A DNA stretch of 64,000 nucleotides. It comes from Talinum fruticosum. Its lineage: Eukaryota > Streptophyta > Magnoliopsida > Caryophyllales > Talinaceae. A program made the translations under genes and the position numbers. Positions within the stretch are counted from its first letter, which is position 1, and each line of letters starts with the position of its first letter. The stretch covers positions 1,674,001-1,738,000 of the forward strand of contig JAITYX010000022.1 of assembly GCA_021018815.1 (NCBI GenBank), given 5' to 3'. The notes under the pieces were generated by a model, which saw only the letters and a program-made list of their open reading frames with translations, had not been told where the DNA came from and ran no database searches. Of this stretch, positions 46,776 to 59,122 are shown in pieces.

Positions 46776-46905
46776 AAATTGGGAATAATCAATATATGCT
46801 TCATGTAGGATGTTTATGTGACATTGCATTAATGTAAGATAGTTATTGTAATACCACATAAACATCCTACATATCAATCAATCATATGTTATTCTCCCCA
46901 ACTTT
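46776..46905. mobile_element. Short foldback MITE, about 130 bp
   Basis: The two halves are inverted. TGTAGGATGTTTATGTG (46805-46821) has its reverse complement CACATAAACATCCTACA near 46856-46872. The outer ends AAATTGGGAATAA and TTATTCTCCCCAACTTT also pair. No coding capacity, and the superfamily is not clear. Confidence 0.6.
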
Positions 46906-49063
46906 TATGATGTTTACTGGTTCATTTATTGTAATTTGGTTGATCTACTTCTTTAGATTGTTGTTTCTCTAATTAAGTTATCAAATGAAATTATCTTTCT
47001 CCTTTGAGACACAACATAATTGAATCTATAATATAAATAAAAATTAGGTGCAACTCCAAATGACTCACTTCTGCCTTGACACTTCAGTGTAAAAACCCCA
47101 AATCTTCCACGACCTTGAAAGGAAATTCATTTTGTTTCCTTTAGATTTAAAAAAAAAACCCCAACACGGGGTATTTCCTCTCTCCTTTGCTCTTCAAACT
47201 TTTATTCAGTGTATGTAGTCTCTTTAACAGTTTATATTCGTGTATTTCAATCCACTTTTCTAAAAGTGCAAGGTAATTTATATTTTAAATATTTCGTATT
47301 CATATCATATTAAATAGGTCATTAAGATAAAAAAAATATTTAAAAAAAGGCCATCAAGAAAATATTGCCATTCCCTATTCAATTGTAAGTGTAAACTAAG
47401 TTATTATTTTCAACAAAGAATTGGCAAGAATTCATTAAATTATTGGTTTTTAGCGACTTTAATTTGATTCTAATTCTTTAAATTATTGGTTTTTAGCAAC
47501 TTCAATTTGATTTGCACACTTTCCTAAAGAAATTTTTGTCATTAACCTCAGCCGTAACAACATATATCATAGTTTTTAGTTGTATTGGTTAACATAATAT
47601 TTCATGAACTATTTTATTTATTTTATAATATTTTTAATTTATGCTTACATTTTATTAAATTTTATTTTGTCTTTGATCCTCCATGTTTTTTGAATTGTAA
47701 TATATTTTCAATATTATATAGATTAAAAAACTATTTAGTAATAGTTTCAAAATATCATATAGTCATTAAAAAAATAGTCATTAAAAAATTAATTCTGAAG
47801 TAACGTCTAGATCTTAACTAGTAAAAATAATATAGAAATATATAATGCTCAAAATAACTGAAAAATATACGTGAAATTTTGGAAGAGGATTCGAAGCGCA
47901 AACCTATACAATCATAGCCTAGCCCAATTCTTCTACCAATACATAACCTACTTCTTTTATCGTATGTTTCTTAATAAAAAGCTACTATAGGTTTCTCGCA
48001 CAGACATAGCATCAAAGAGCCGATAGAGTTCATAACAAAAAAAACATATTCTAGAACACTTTTGATGGTGTAAGGATAGGCTATGTTAAGAAAACCGGAT
48101 TAGGACGGCCGATCGGATTGAGAATCGATCTATTTAACGGTCAAGTTAATGATTTGGCTCGTTCATACAATTAAATCGAAAAATGCAATCTGAACCGGCT
48201 GACCCGATCGAATCGTCTAACCCGTCTCGACCGTGATTTTGCAGTTTTACCTCTCTCCTGACCCCACTGCATCACTCTCTCTCCTGACTCTGCATCACGC
48301 CCGCGTTGCTGCTCACACTCTTTGGTCGGCAATCGGCTGGCAGACGGTGGTGCTCTTAGAGGAGAGAGAGAGAGCTTTGAAAGGCTCCGCGTGATGATAA
48401 TTAGAGGAGGGAGAGAGATCGTGTTGTCGCAACGAGTGGAGGAAAAGAGGTTTAAATAGAAGTATGGTTTTTTTGTCTAAGAGACAAAGGTTAAAGGGCC
48501 GTTTAGACAAGGCCCACAATTTGTTTTATAAATATGGGTTGAGCTGGATTTTCCTCAAATATATATCAAATTTAACCTAGTCTAATTCGGTTCAATCATC
48601 AACCGACCTAAGTTCGAACTAAATGGTCCGACCTGTTAAACCATTGATCCACTTTCGCTGACCGGATCAATCACCCAACATAGAGGATAGGCAGAGAAAC
48701 AATACAACAACAAAATTGCAGGCTTCAATCATGAAAAGAAGCTTCGACAAAATTTCACATACACCGAAAAGGATATAAACCAGGAAATGTCTACATTTGA
48801 TACTTGACTACAGACACTGCAAAACTCAGACAAAGCAAATGTTTACGATCCACATTCTTCCAAAATAAATCAAACAGGCCACTGCCCTTCTCTTCAGATG
48901 CCCATTATTCCCTCCCCCACCCCCTTTAGTCCTATCTCTTTCTCCTAATAGTGAAGATAATAAAAAAGCCTCCTGAAGTTGAGGCACAGGAACTAGTAGG
49001 GTAAAGAATCAAAAATCTCCTGAATCCCTATGGAAGACAACTTGAAGTTACACGATTCTGTCC
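46906..49063. other. AT-rich intergenic DNA with one GC-richer patch
   Basis: No gene recognised. A GC-richer patch at 48110-48670 has repeated CCGATC/CCGGAT/CGACC motifs at both edges (ACCGGATTAGG at the left, GACCGGATCAATC at the right), suggesting an old degraded transposon. I could not define its borders. The final part is the 3' flank of the uS15 gene. Confidence 0.4.
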
Positions 49064-52000
49064 TCAGTTCTTGTAGTCAGGGTTGTCACGGAGACCGAGC
49101 TTAGAAAGAACTAAGCAATAGGAATCCCAGTCAGTTCTCCTCAGATACTTCAACAGTTTCTTCCGCTGTTGTACCTTTGCTAAGAGTCCCCGTCGAGAAT
49201 GCTTATCCTACACCCACAAAAACACCATACTTGTGAATGTTGTTATACCTCAACTTAATGATACATCAACCTAATGGCATCATGTATATATTATCACCGG
49301 GTTAAGTGAAAGGCCTCTAATTGGTAAAGGTTATCATGCCATAGAAAAAGATAACTACAGGGCCAAGAGCACAACCAACGGTCTCAAACTCGGTAAAAAT
49401 TATCGTATGCCATAGAAAAGGAGAAAAGAAGTGCCAAGAGCACCCAATAAAGTTCCAATATAGCTCGCTATTTTTGTTTTTTCATAATCAAAATTCAAAC
49501 TTCAATAATTTTTGTGTAAGAGGAAGACACTCCATTATTCAAAAAGAAGATAAATTTGCAAGAAAATCTCCAAATAAATTTTTATCCCCCCAAGAAAAAA
49601 GTAAATCAAAGAGAAATACGGAAGAGCCTGGCAAAGTGTTTACCTTTTTGTGCAAGACGGTTGAGAGGTGGCTGATTTCTGTCGTCAACTGTGCAACTGC
49701 AAACAAAATCACAGATAAATGATAAGGCACACAGATAGAAAGAAGGATAAACCCAAAATAAGCAAATATCACAATAAAATCTAAATCAATTGGGTGCTGC
49801 CTTTTCATTGCAGTGGCACTGCAACTGCACAAACAGCAATAAATCTACCATCCATGTATATGAGAAATGGACAATGCAACACCATAGAAAATTTAGAATG
49901 TTCTCATCATATCAACAAACCTCAACTAATTAAGAACATTAACATTACACTTGCAACTGAACAGAAAACACTCAATTGACAACGCAATCTCAATAAAAGA
50001 GACGTTAATTGACAAAGTGAACTGCTGGAGGGAGACAGCACAAAAGTAGGGGAAAAGATATCTGGCAGAAAATTCCCAAGAAAAGGAAAGCAAGGTCAGC
50101 AAACTATGACAGAAAGTAAATAAGGAGTTGATCTTATAGCTCACTGCAATCCATGGAATATGCAACAAGCTCATGTCAGCAAGTACCAAGTGTGACATAT
50201 AAAATTTTCCAGTCGCCACATTTTTGCGACTCATACACTTCTCCAGATCTCTGGAGACAACCCAGCATCAGGAGATCATACCAATAAAAAAGTACTAACC
50301 ACTTAAATCAGGCATACTATCCAGCAGAAGCAATACTGGAATATCAACATACATCAAGTCCTTAACCCTTCCCCAGGCTAACCACTATCATTTTCATCAG
50401 CATGACCAAAGAATCACATCAGCTCCAACATGTTTGAGCAGAAAAAATTGGCCAGCCTTGAAGACCAACATGGTTTCAACCATTGCATGTTAACTGAAAT
50501 GAACCATGAATGAACAAGTATATTATTATCCAACCTTAAATTGACTAACCATCTCACATGCATCTCCCCCAACTTAACCATCAACCTGACACTGTTAAAC
50601 AGACCCAATTTCATTTAGCTGTATATGAACAAGTAAAATGTTTCTAATTCTTAGTTACGTGCATTAAATTAAAACATCTTTTATTTTATTTGTTTACGAA
50701 CTTTGCGTAAATTAAATTATAAACTTCATATGTTTATAATGTCAAATGCATTGTTGACAACTGTGGTCATGTTTAATGATTTTTTCATTTTTTGACATAA
50801 AAGGAAATTATGTTTGATATTAATGAAAAAGGTATTTATAATTTAGATAAAGAAATTATTTCATAAAAAGTAAAACAATTATTTGTGACGATTCACAATG
50901 GTCAATAGGGGAAAAAAGCAACAGTTTATTGGACAACAATTATTTTCTTCTATCCAAGTAATAAAGAATTTGAAGAGGACTAAAAAAGGTAAAGAATTTG
51001 CAAAATAGTAGTTGAGAACATATTAATTCCAAACTTGTAAAATATTTTATTAATGATAGAAAAGTAAATTCACAACATACTAAATTTCTACATCCTTCTC
51101 AAGTAAAAAGAAGGTTTTGCCTCTATTTCTGTGCTTTCGTTAGCTGCCTACTTGCTCAGTTTTGTTTTGCTGCCTATTTACTTGCTTGGGAGAGAGAGAC
51201 CGAGAAGAGAGGAAGAGAGTGAAGGGATGGCAGAGACAGAAAACGGTGAGACAGAAGGACAAGGAAGGAACAGGGAGGGCGTCAAATGGAAGGAAACCCC
51301 AAGACTATCGCAGAGCAGAGGACGTGGTGGGCTCGGGTGATAGTGGTTGTAAAGAAGGAAATTCGTTCAGTAATGGACGGATTTTTGGTCGGTGGCGGCA
51401 GCGATGGGAATTGGAGGTTCGAATTTTTGGGGGTTTGGCGAGGAGAGTGTGAATTGGGGATTTCAGCGACGTGGTGGCAGTCGTAGGTGATCAGCGGCGT
51501 GGTGGGCGGCGGTCGATGGTGTTGGTATTGCATGAGGGAGAAGGAGCTACGATGGAGCATGAATTCGATTGAAAGCTGAAGATTCGGGACGAATCCTCGA
51601 ACAATGGCAACACCAATGGTGGTGGCGGAGGCACCGGCGTTGTTCCCAAGGCCAAAAGCTTTCAATTTAGGGCTCCACAGGAGAACTTTACCATCCAAGA
51701 CTTCGAATTGGGCAAGATCTATGGAGTTGGTTCTTATTCCAACATTGGATTTTGTTTCCTAATTTTCTCCTTCCTTGTTCAATTTCGTTTTTTTTTTTAG
51801 TTTTTAGAAGCTTTCCTTTAATAATTTCATGTCTGCTTATCATTTTTGATGAGTTGTTTGAATGAAATTGGGAGCATTGCTTAGTTTATTGAAATATTGT
51901 TGCTTGAATTTTCGTTTTCTCCTGCAATTTTATGTTTTTAGGAGTTGCATTATCCTAATTTATCTTTTCAATGATTAATTTCATGGGTTTCTCAAATAAA

Positions 52001-55000
52001 TTTGTGGGCCTTGCTTTGTGATTATGCTTGGATATTGTTTAGGACAAGCACAGTACTTGTCCAAGATGCTGCCTGCAGTGTGATCCAGATTGGGTGGTTG
52101 TGAATCTCTCTTTCTCTCTCTCTCTTCAAAACTTGAAACCCATAGCTGGAAATGAGATGCTTCCTTATGATATTAGGAAGGGAGATTAGGCTTTTATAAT
52201 GTCGGCTTTAAAGACGGGTTGCGAACACTCCAGTATTTACTGGATGATATATTGTTGGTTAAGAGCATTATTGGTTGGTGAAAGGATTTTGGAAGAAATG
52301 CTAAGGTTGCCAAATGAAAAGTTCAGCACATCATTAGGTTGTTGCAGGCTTATATATGTTAAGCATTATTAGTCGGTAAAAGGATTTTGGAAGAAGTTTT
52401 AAGGATGCCAATGAAAAGTTCAGCACATGGTTAGGTTTTTGACAGTCTTATATATTCAGGGTTGGTCTGAGGCTGCTCCAGCATGCTAATGATATTTTAC
52501 TTTAGAAATTTGCGCAACAACCCAACTTGCTGGCATGAACATTGCAACTTCTTACTCTCTATATATTTGAGAATATGGCCACAATGCTGGAAACTATGGA
52601 ATAATGAAATATATTTTTCAGTATTGTAGACTGAGATATGTACCTCTTCGGATTAATGTCAAAAAATCCTATGGGAAGATGAGTCCCTTTATCCTCTTTT
52701 TTCTTCTACTTCCTTTATCTTCTTTTTTCTTCTACTTCCTTAATGCTTACCTCTCCTTCCATAAAAAGGCAAATGGAAACAAACTCTCTTTGCCTTATCA
52801 TGGTCTATTATCTTATTGCTACTCAGTAGCCTTCAAAGCTAATTTCAAGCTACTTTTTTCCCATCTGCATCCCTATTTTGGGAATTATTGAATTGCATTG
52901 AGAGCAAAGTTACATGAACAGATTTTGACATGGAATGGGTGTTGATTTTTGCTTATGATTTATATGCTTGTTCAGGATAGAGAAGGGGGCGGGGACCCCT
53001 CTATTCCTCTAATTGTGAATTCTTCATATGCTGATTGTGGATGGAAATTAGGAACTTGGATGTGCAGTGAAGGTGATAGTATCAGTAGGCTGGGATGCTG
53101 ATTATTTACTAAGATTTAAGCCAGCCCCTGAAAACTAATCCAGCATGCCCTGATTGAATCATTATAACAAAACAATCTGTTTAAAAGCTCCCTGTTAAGA
53201 TGGGATCTACGTGTGTGGCAGTGTTGTTGTCTAGAAGCTCACTGGACTACTAAATTAAAACTTAAGTATCCAGGCTGTTCTTAAGTTATTGATTTTTAAT
53301 TCAGTATCTGGACATATTGTCTACTCTGAATGAATGGTTAACCTTGTGATGACTGAATTGGTTGTGATATTTTCATCTGTACTGTGCTAAAAGATCACAA
53401 GCAACTCTTATTCTTGACTGGAGACCTGATTTCACCAACAAAATTAATTTTTAGAAGACTGTTGTTGGAGGTATGCTCAAAATATCATGATTTTGCTGTT
53501 CCTCTCTTAAGCTGTGAAGTTTACTCATTTTCATCTTGTGAAATATAGGTTGAGCTCTAGGCAGTCCTGCTGTGCTTTTATTTTTTAATAACACCTGTAT
53601 TTTTTAAAATTTTAACTTTACTTTAAAATTGGTAATTATTTTGTTTGCTCTCTTGTTATTCATTATTAACATGTAGGTTGTGCAGGCAAGAAAGAAGGAT
53701 ACAGGAACTATTTATGCATTGAAGATTATGGATAAAAAGTTTATCACCAAGGAAAACAAAACAGCATATGTGAAGTTAGAAAGAATAGTGCTTGAATTTT
53801 TCGTTTTTCCTGCAATTTTATGTTTTTAGGAGTTGCATTATCAGCATTATGATTGGTTCAGGCTTCACACTGTCATTGGACACTATTCGTTATATATTAA
53901 ACATTTTGACTATCAGTAACTTCAAGTGAGAACCTCCTAGGATGAAGACATTAGTTAGCTCAGTCTTGCAGTGTGTAGGTTATGCAGTGGCTGTTTCTAT
54001 GCTTTAGTTATTGTTGGGGACAATAATTTTCTCTTTAATTTGTATTTTGGTCATATTGATAATATGGTGAGATAATTAGCAGATGATCACGATTCACTGA
54101 ATTCAGTGTGATTTATTTGCAGTTACTATTTTCTGATGCGTGGTGTTAAATTTCATTCTCAGATTTGAAAGCTGTATCTTCTCAAGTTCTATCTGCATTA
54201 TATACTTATTAACCCAACTGTTGGTGCATGATTCCAGGTCAATTTGATATTCAATTTTACTTATTAGGGCATCTTCTGAAAATGCTTTCTGGGTTATCCA
54301 TTTCTGACATCTCATTTTTGGAATTCTGAGAAATGAAAACAGTGCAAGTGTGCAACTTGATTGGATGATTTTCTTCTTTACTAACAACATTAGGAAGAAG
54401 AAGAAAGAAGAAGAGGGGTGGGGGTGGGGTGGGGGAAGAGGAACATGAAGATTTTCCCTTTTTTTCATCAAGTTGTATATAAGAGCCATTTTCTGAGAAA
54501 AGGACCCATTTTTCTGAACATTGACCACTTGATCATGAAAATGAAGGGAAAAGCAATGCTTTCCTTGTTTAACCACCTCATTTTTTTTTCCTTTTTCTTC
54601 CTCATTTTCGTTTTAGCTTTGCCAAACTGAACTTGACTTTCTTAGTCCCCAAACCCATATGGGTTTCCGTAGGTCTTACAGTCACAGGTTTGTCTGCAAA
54701 TATACGTACCTTAGTACAACTTCACCCCAGTCGAAGACCCCACCATGGTAGTCGGGGCACCCACTGAAGATAGATTTTCCCGTGCTATGGCCGGGAATAG
54801 GGAGACAGCATAATACTCTTTTTACTTCAGGAACACAAGAAGGTTCATAGCTTTCTATCTGGGTTAAGACTTCCGGTATAGGTAAATCTGGTGTTAAAAC
54901 GTTGTACCAGACTGTTTTTATATATTTTTCACTTCAATTTTAAAACAAAAGGTTCAATTATTTTTTTTATCAGAAGAAATATAACTAAATTTTTATACAA

Positions 55001-58000
55001 TTTTATTACAAAATAAAGTGTAATTTACAATGATATATTTTTTTATAAAATAATATAATTTTTTATTTTGCAAAGATTGCCCGTGCGTAGCACAAACATT
55101 TGCAACTAGTTTATAAAACAATTATGAAAACAAGTGTCAACAAATATAAATTTTGGGAGTGAAAATGGAACATGACTTGAGACTTGGTCATACCATGTTG
55201 AAGTACCAAAAGTGTTAAACATATCCGTCAGTTTTAAAACTCCAGAACTTCCCTAAAAATATTGTTTTTTCTAAAGTCTAAAACGAAGGATCAAGGGCCC
55301 AAATGCACCTTCCAGTATCAGGCATCTCATAAGCATGCTTGTGGTGAAAAAAGAGTTCCACTAGCCATGAATTATAAAGCCTGTCAATCCCTCAATGATT
55401 TCAACAATGTTTCGAAAATTGCCACATCATCCATTTGATTTGAGACTAAGTTTACTCTAACACAGGGAAGCTAACTTGCATAGGGCAAGCCAATAAACAA
55501 GCAAGCTCACACAGAAGATATAGGTTTGACAAGATCGTCCCCCACAGTACAGTCATCTCACATCTGGGCAGGCCTTCTGGTATATTGGAATTTATTTTTT
55601 TGGGGGGGTTTGAAAGTGGGTTCACTTGAGGGATTTGGAATGGGCATTGGCACTTACCAATCGATTGTCTGGTATGTGAGAATTTGAATTAAGAATAAAA
55701 TTGCTACTTTTAGAAATTTATACATAAATATAAATGTACAACTTTATATTTAACAACTTTAGTTCTACCAATCCCAATCCCAATCCCGTAATTTTGGTGA
55801 GAATTCAAAGCATCTCTTCTCAATTCCAATATCTCATAGTACTATTCCATATACCCAGTATGGGAATTCAATGTACTTGCCCCATATTCCTAATCTTCTT
55901 CATGAATTCCAACACACAAAGCACCACCTACATGCAATCATTTCGACTCCCTCGTGACAGGAAAACTCTTAGACTCCGTTTGATTTTAAGAAAATAAGGC
56001 AGAAAGAAAATTTTGAAGGAAAAAAATAAGGAAAAGAAGTAGGAAGAAACTGATTTTACTTCTCTTGTTTGAATTTTAAAAAATTAGGAAGAAAAAAAAA
56101 ATACTAAGCTGATGGAGATGAAGATAAAAGGAACAAAGTCTAAAATAAGGAGATTCAGGAATAATCTCGGATATGGAAAATTAGTGTATTTTAATGATAT
56201 TTTTATGTTAATTTCGTACAACTCATGATCGGTGTTTTAGCACAAAGTTTAAAAATAATAATTAGGAAATTTATGTGGTTTAGAAGTGTTTCTTGGGGAT
56301 GGAGTTTTACTTTTGTTAAGAAATAGTAATTAGAAAATTTATGTGGTTTAAATGTATTGCTTGGGGAAGGAGTTTTACTTTTGTTACTTGGGGAAGGAGT
56401 TTTGTTTTTGTTATTTGGGAAAGAGTTTCAGTATTTTGTCTTACTTGACTTAAGTCCCCAACTCTTTTGCTATAAATTAGGAATGTTAAAGTCTTTGTAG
56501 GGGACATCGAATATCAAAAGAATATGAATCAAGCATTGAAATGCTAACTCCCTCGTCTCTTCTCTTCTAAATCTTCCTCTTTCCCTCTCTAATTTTTCTC
56601 TCTTATCTATATTCCCTCTTCTTCTCCCTTTTCCCCTTCCCGTTCTCTATGATAAGCACACAGGAAAACTACCCCAGTAATCAAGCAATCCACCAAATTT
56701 GATAAAATTATAACCCAATTAATCACAACACGATTGCAAGTTCTGATTCTTCTATATTCGTACAAAAGGCAATTATTTGTGATTTGTTTCTCCTCCTCCA
56801 ACTACCTTTGCTTTTCAATTTCATTGACCTCCATCAATTCCGGCGCTAGTCCAGCAGTAGTGGTGGAGGAGCTTGTGATGGAGGTTGGAAATGAGTGAGA
56901 CAGCTTTTGCTCAGACATAAGGGTCGTGTATTGCAAATCAAAAATTTTCCTAACGTTTTCCTCTTGATTTTGGATGGAAAAATTTATAGCTTAAGTTAAG
57001 TCAATTTTCCAGCAGATTTTGTCCTCTACTTTTTTTCTTTACTATGTTCTTTAAATCAAACATGGATAGTAAACAGTTTATATTCTTCTTTAAATCTAAC
57101 TTTCTCAGAATCAAATAGGGCCTTAGTGTCCAAGATAGTAAACTTGCTTCAGCTAGTCCCATAACCCAAGGATTCAGCATCTGTCTCCAGATGCTACTAC
57201 CTTTGCCTCAGTCAAGCATAAATTCAAGGTGACAGCAACACTAAGACTGGAGTCTGATGTTTGTGTGCCATATGTATAAGGCAGGCCTCGGAACTGTATA
57301 TTTGGACAGAACAAGTTCCGACAGCCCAGACTCTATCCCTAGACGTCCCTAGCTAACTAGCTTGTGGACGTTAATGATGGTAAGCTCAAGTTGTTGCCTC
57401 ACTGGTAAGTTGAACACTCTTCAATCCCCACAAAGTCCAGAAATATAAATCATTTAAACAAGATCAGCCAAATGCTGCTAGCAAGTCCAAACCCTTTGGC
57501 ATGGCAAGATTGCTGGCCCAAACAGAAGAAACTATACTTGCTTATTATCTTCACCTTCATACTGACGTTACTCATTTTTCTCCCATTTTTTAAATAATCG
57601 CAGAAAAACTAGCCCTTTCGCCACCCATCACTCCTTTGAAAGGACAAAATCCACTATTTTAAAACAAGTGGGTGATTAAGACTTCTTCTAGAAGGGAAGA
57701 AAAATATGGATACTAAATAGGATGCATACTTTTCTGTGGTAAGTTCCAGTAATTTATCAAGGAGTGACAATGGAATGCATCCACAAGAACATTAAATAAG
57801 CAATCACCTTATCCAGAAAGCCTTGATTATTCCTCTCTACCACAAGTTATAGCTCAAAAAAATTGCTAACAGATACTCCACATCTTGCCTGATATGAAAC
57901 AAGAAATTCCACACAAGAGCAACAGCTTAAAATTAATCAGGGAACAGCATGACTTCCAAATACAACACATTTCTTCCACATGACACATACATTAATTACA

Positions 58001-58468
58001 ATCAGCTTTATCTGGTGTACAGATCCACAGCCTATATAATTCTAATTTCATCCAGCAATATTGTTCTTAAATGTTCTAGATGATGTAGAAACTGGGAAAT
58101 GCAGTTGGATGTGAAACACTTCAGCAGTTGTCTGGAAACTAGGAAATGCAGTTGGATATCAAACTCTTAACCAGTTATCCACAGAAGGTGAGTGAATGTG
58201 ATAGAGAATACAAATTCAAGAAAAGAAGAAACAACCAGTATCAGAAGCAGCCAAATTAGGGTGTCAGAATTTTTTTAAAAATTAAGAAACAAATAAAAAG
58301 ACAACCCACAAAGAAAGGACATAACCAATCACAATAGGTACTGTTTGATTTATTACCTTGAACACGTGCTGATCCACAATCTGATTCGTGCATTTTGAAC
58401 TCATCCCGAACTTTTTTCAACTCAAGCTTTAGTTTTTCTTCAGCAGACATGTTATCTGGATGGAAATA
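49064..58468 (-). CDS. Organellar small ribosomal subunit protein uS15 (probably mitochondrial), 3' exons
   Basis: uS15 binds 16S-type rRNA in the small subunit and helps form the bridge to the large subunit. Three minus-strand exons are visible: 58468-58357 ([30 protein letters not shown]), 49696-49644 ([18 protein letters not shown]) and 49207-49064 ([38 protein letters not shown], ending DNPDYKN and TGA). Phases join exactly: the codon GTT for Val is split over the first junction. Introns of 8660 and 436 bp have GT-AG ends. The S15 domain with its conserved DKHSRRGL and LRRTDWDSY is intact. The N-terminus and further exons lie beyond 64000. The long N-terminal extension and the sequence type point to the nuclear gene for mitochondrial uS15. 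It looks functional. Confidence 0.85.
49697..51130. other. Intron DNA of the uS15 gene, no feature seen
   Basis: 3' part of the 8.7 kb uS15 intron. No recognisable coding sequence. Confidence 0.5.
51552..53793 (+). pseudogene. PDK1 (3-phosphoinositide-dependent protein kinase 1) pseudogene, first two exons only
   Basis: PDK1 is an AGC kinase that activates other AGC kinases. The exon 1 remnant (51552-51740) has the [38 protein letters not shown] and IYGVGSYS, the start of the kinase domain with its glycine loop. Codon 7 is TGA (51570-51572), where a Ser codon fits. The exon ends in TATTCCAACATT, without a GT donor. The exon 2 remnant (53677-53793), after a TAG acceptor, has [20 protein letters not shown], with the catalytic Lys in ALK, and [14 protein letters not shown]. 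It then breaks into a second copy of intron sequence. All later kinase motifs (HRD, DFG) and the PH domain are absent. It lies in the uS15 intron on the opposite strand. Confidence 0.8.
51902..51955 (+). repeat. Intron segment duplicated at the PDK1 breakpoint
   Basis: TGCTTGAATTTTCGTTTTCT followed by CCTGCAATTTTATGTTTTTA and GGAGTTGCATTATC occurs here and again at about 53788-53842, right where exon 2 of the PDK1 remnant ends. Confidence 0.85.
53794..55972. other. Intron DNA of the uS15 gene, unclassified
   Basis: Mostly AT-rich. 53794-53842 is the duplicated segment described at 51902. 54620-54940 is a more GC-balanced, non-coding stretch (around CCCCAGTCGAAGACCCC and GCTATGGCCGGGAATAGGG) that I do not recognise; it may be a transposon fragment. 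'gggggtggggtggggga' at 54419-54435 is a short G-rich run. Confidence 0.4.
55973..57123. mobile_element. Probable non-autonomous hAT-like element, split by an LTR-like repeat
   Basis: The left end CTCCGTTTGATTTTAAGAAA and the inverted right end GGCCCTATTTGATTCTGAGAAA form imperfect inverted ends. Inside lies the LTR-like repeat at 56241-56655. No transposase. The borders are approximate. Confidence 0.4.
56241..56655 (+). repeat. LTR-like dispersed repeat, copy 1
   Basis: It runs from about CACAAAGTTTAAAAATAATA to CTTTTCCCCTTCCCGTTCTC. It contains three imperfect tandem units (ATTTATGTGGTTTAGAAGTG and TTGGGGAAGGAGTTTTACTT types), a TATA-like CTATAAATTAGGAATG near 56470 and a TC-rich leader-like tail. 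A second copy in the opposite orientation lies at 58979-59048 plus 63702-64000. TATA plus leader suggests an LTR, but primer site and coding region are missing. Confidence 0.6.
57124..58356. other. Intron DNA of the uS15 gene, no gene seen
   Basis: Nothing recognised except a short 45-bp direct duplication (around AAATGCAGTTGGAT) at 58090-58180. Confidence 0.5.
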
Positions 58469-58594
58469 CTGCATTTAATAAAAAGGAACAAGTTATCAAA
58501 CGAATGCCATCAACCCATCATTCAAAATGAGATTGGAATATAAGCCCAAAGTAGATGCACACTCAAAGAAGACAATATGTACTAGATGGGAGAT

Positions 58595-58852
58595 TAAGAC
58601 CCCATTCCATTTAGTTGTAAGGCTGTAAACTTTGTTGTAAAAAGCTGTAAGATAGTTGTAAAGTTAGTTATAAAAAGTTGTAAGAAGTTGTAAGTCGTAA
58701 GATAGTTGTAAGGAAAGTCGTAAGCTTTGCTCTAAGGAGTTGTAGCCAACTGTAAAACAGTTCTAAAGTTAGTTATAAAAAGCTCTAAAAAGTTGTAAGG
58801 TAGTTGTAAAGTTAGTTATAAAAAGCTCAATTAAAGCTAAATGGAACAGAGC
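58595..58852. mobile_element. Short MITE-like element with internal tandem repeats
   Basis: The left end CCCCATTCCATTTAGTTGTA and the inverted right end GGCTCTGTTCCATTTAGC pair approximately. The inside consists of degenerate repeats of GTTGTAAAAAGCTGTAAG and GATAGTTGTAAAGTTAGT. No clear target duplication. It lies in a uS15 intron. Confidence 0.45.
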
Positions 58853-58978
58853 CTAAACCCGAAAAACTCTTTGTATCCAATCGCCTGGAGGAGAAAATTG
58901 TAAATAAATTATGGTATGTTGTATTAAGGTGTCTTGTGGCTAGAACATTCCAAAATTCAAAATAAACAAGTAGCTAAA

Positions 58979-59048
58979 TGATAGAGAACGGGAAGGGGAA
59001 AAGGGAGAAGAAAAGGGAATTTAGTGGGGAAAGAAGAATTAGAGAGAG
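58979..59048 (-). repeat. LTR-like dispersed repeat, copy 2, first part
   Basis: Minus-strand TTCTTCTCCCTTTTCCCCTT and CCCGTTCTCTAT match the end of copy 1 (about 56617-56650). The rest of copy 2 is at 63702-64000, on the far side of the LINE. Confidence 0.65.
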
Positions 59049-59122
59049 AGGAATACGCGGGTAGGAATTAGAAGGGAGAGAATGTAGAGAGAAGGGTGAG
59101 GAAAAGCTTGCTGCCCACGACA

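Noticed and set aside
51282..51698. 138-codon minus-strand frame opposite the PDK1 leader and first exon
   Set aside because: It is the shadow of the PDK1 exon 1 and its leader. The plus strand carries the recognisable protein.
51552..53793. Functional PDK1 kinase gene
   Set aside because: In-frame TGA in codon 7, no donor after exon 1, and no kinase exons after ERIVL.
54620..54940. Possible SINE or organelle-derived insert
   Set aside because: The sequence stands out by composition, but I see no tRNA boxes, coding motif or organelle gene that I can name.
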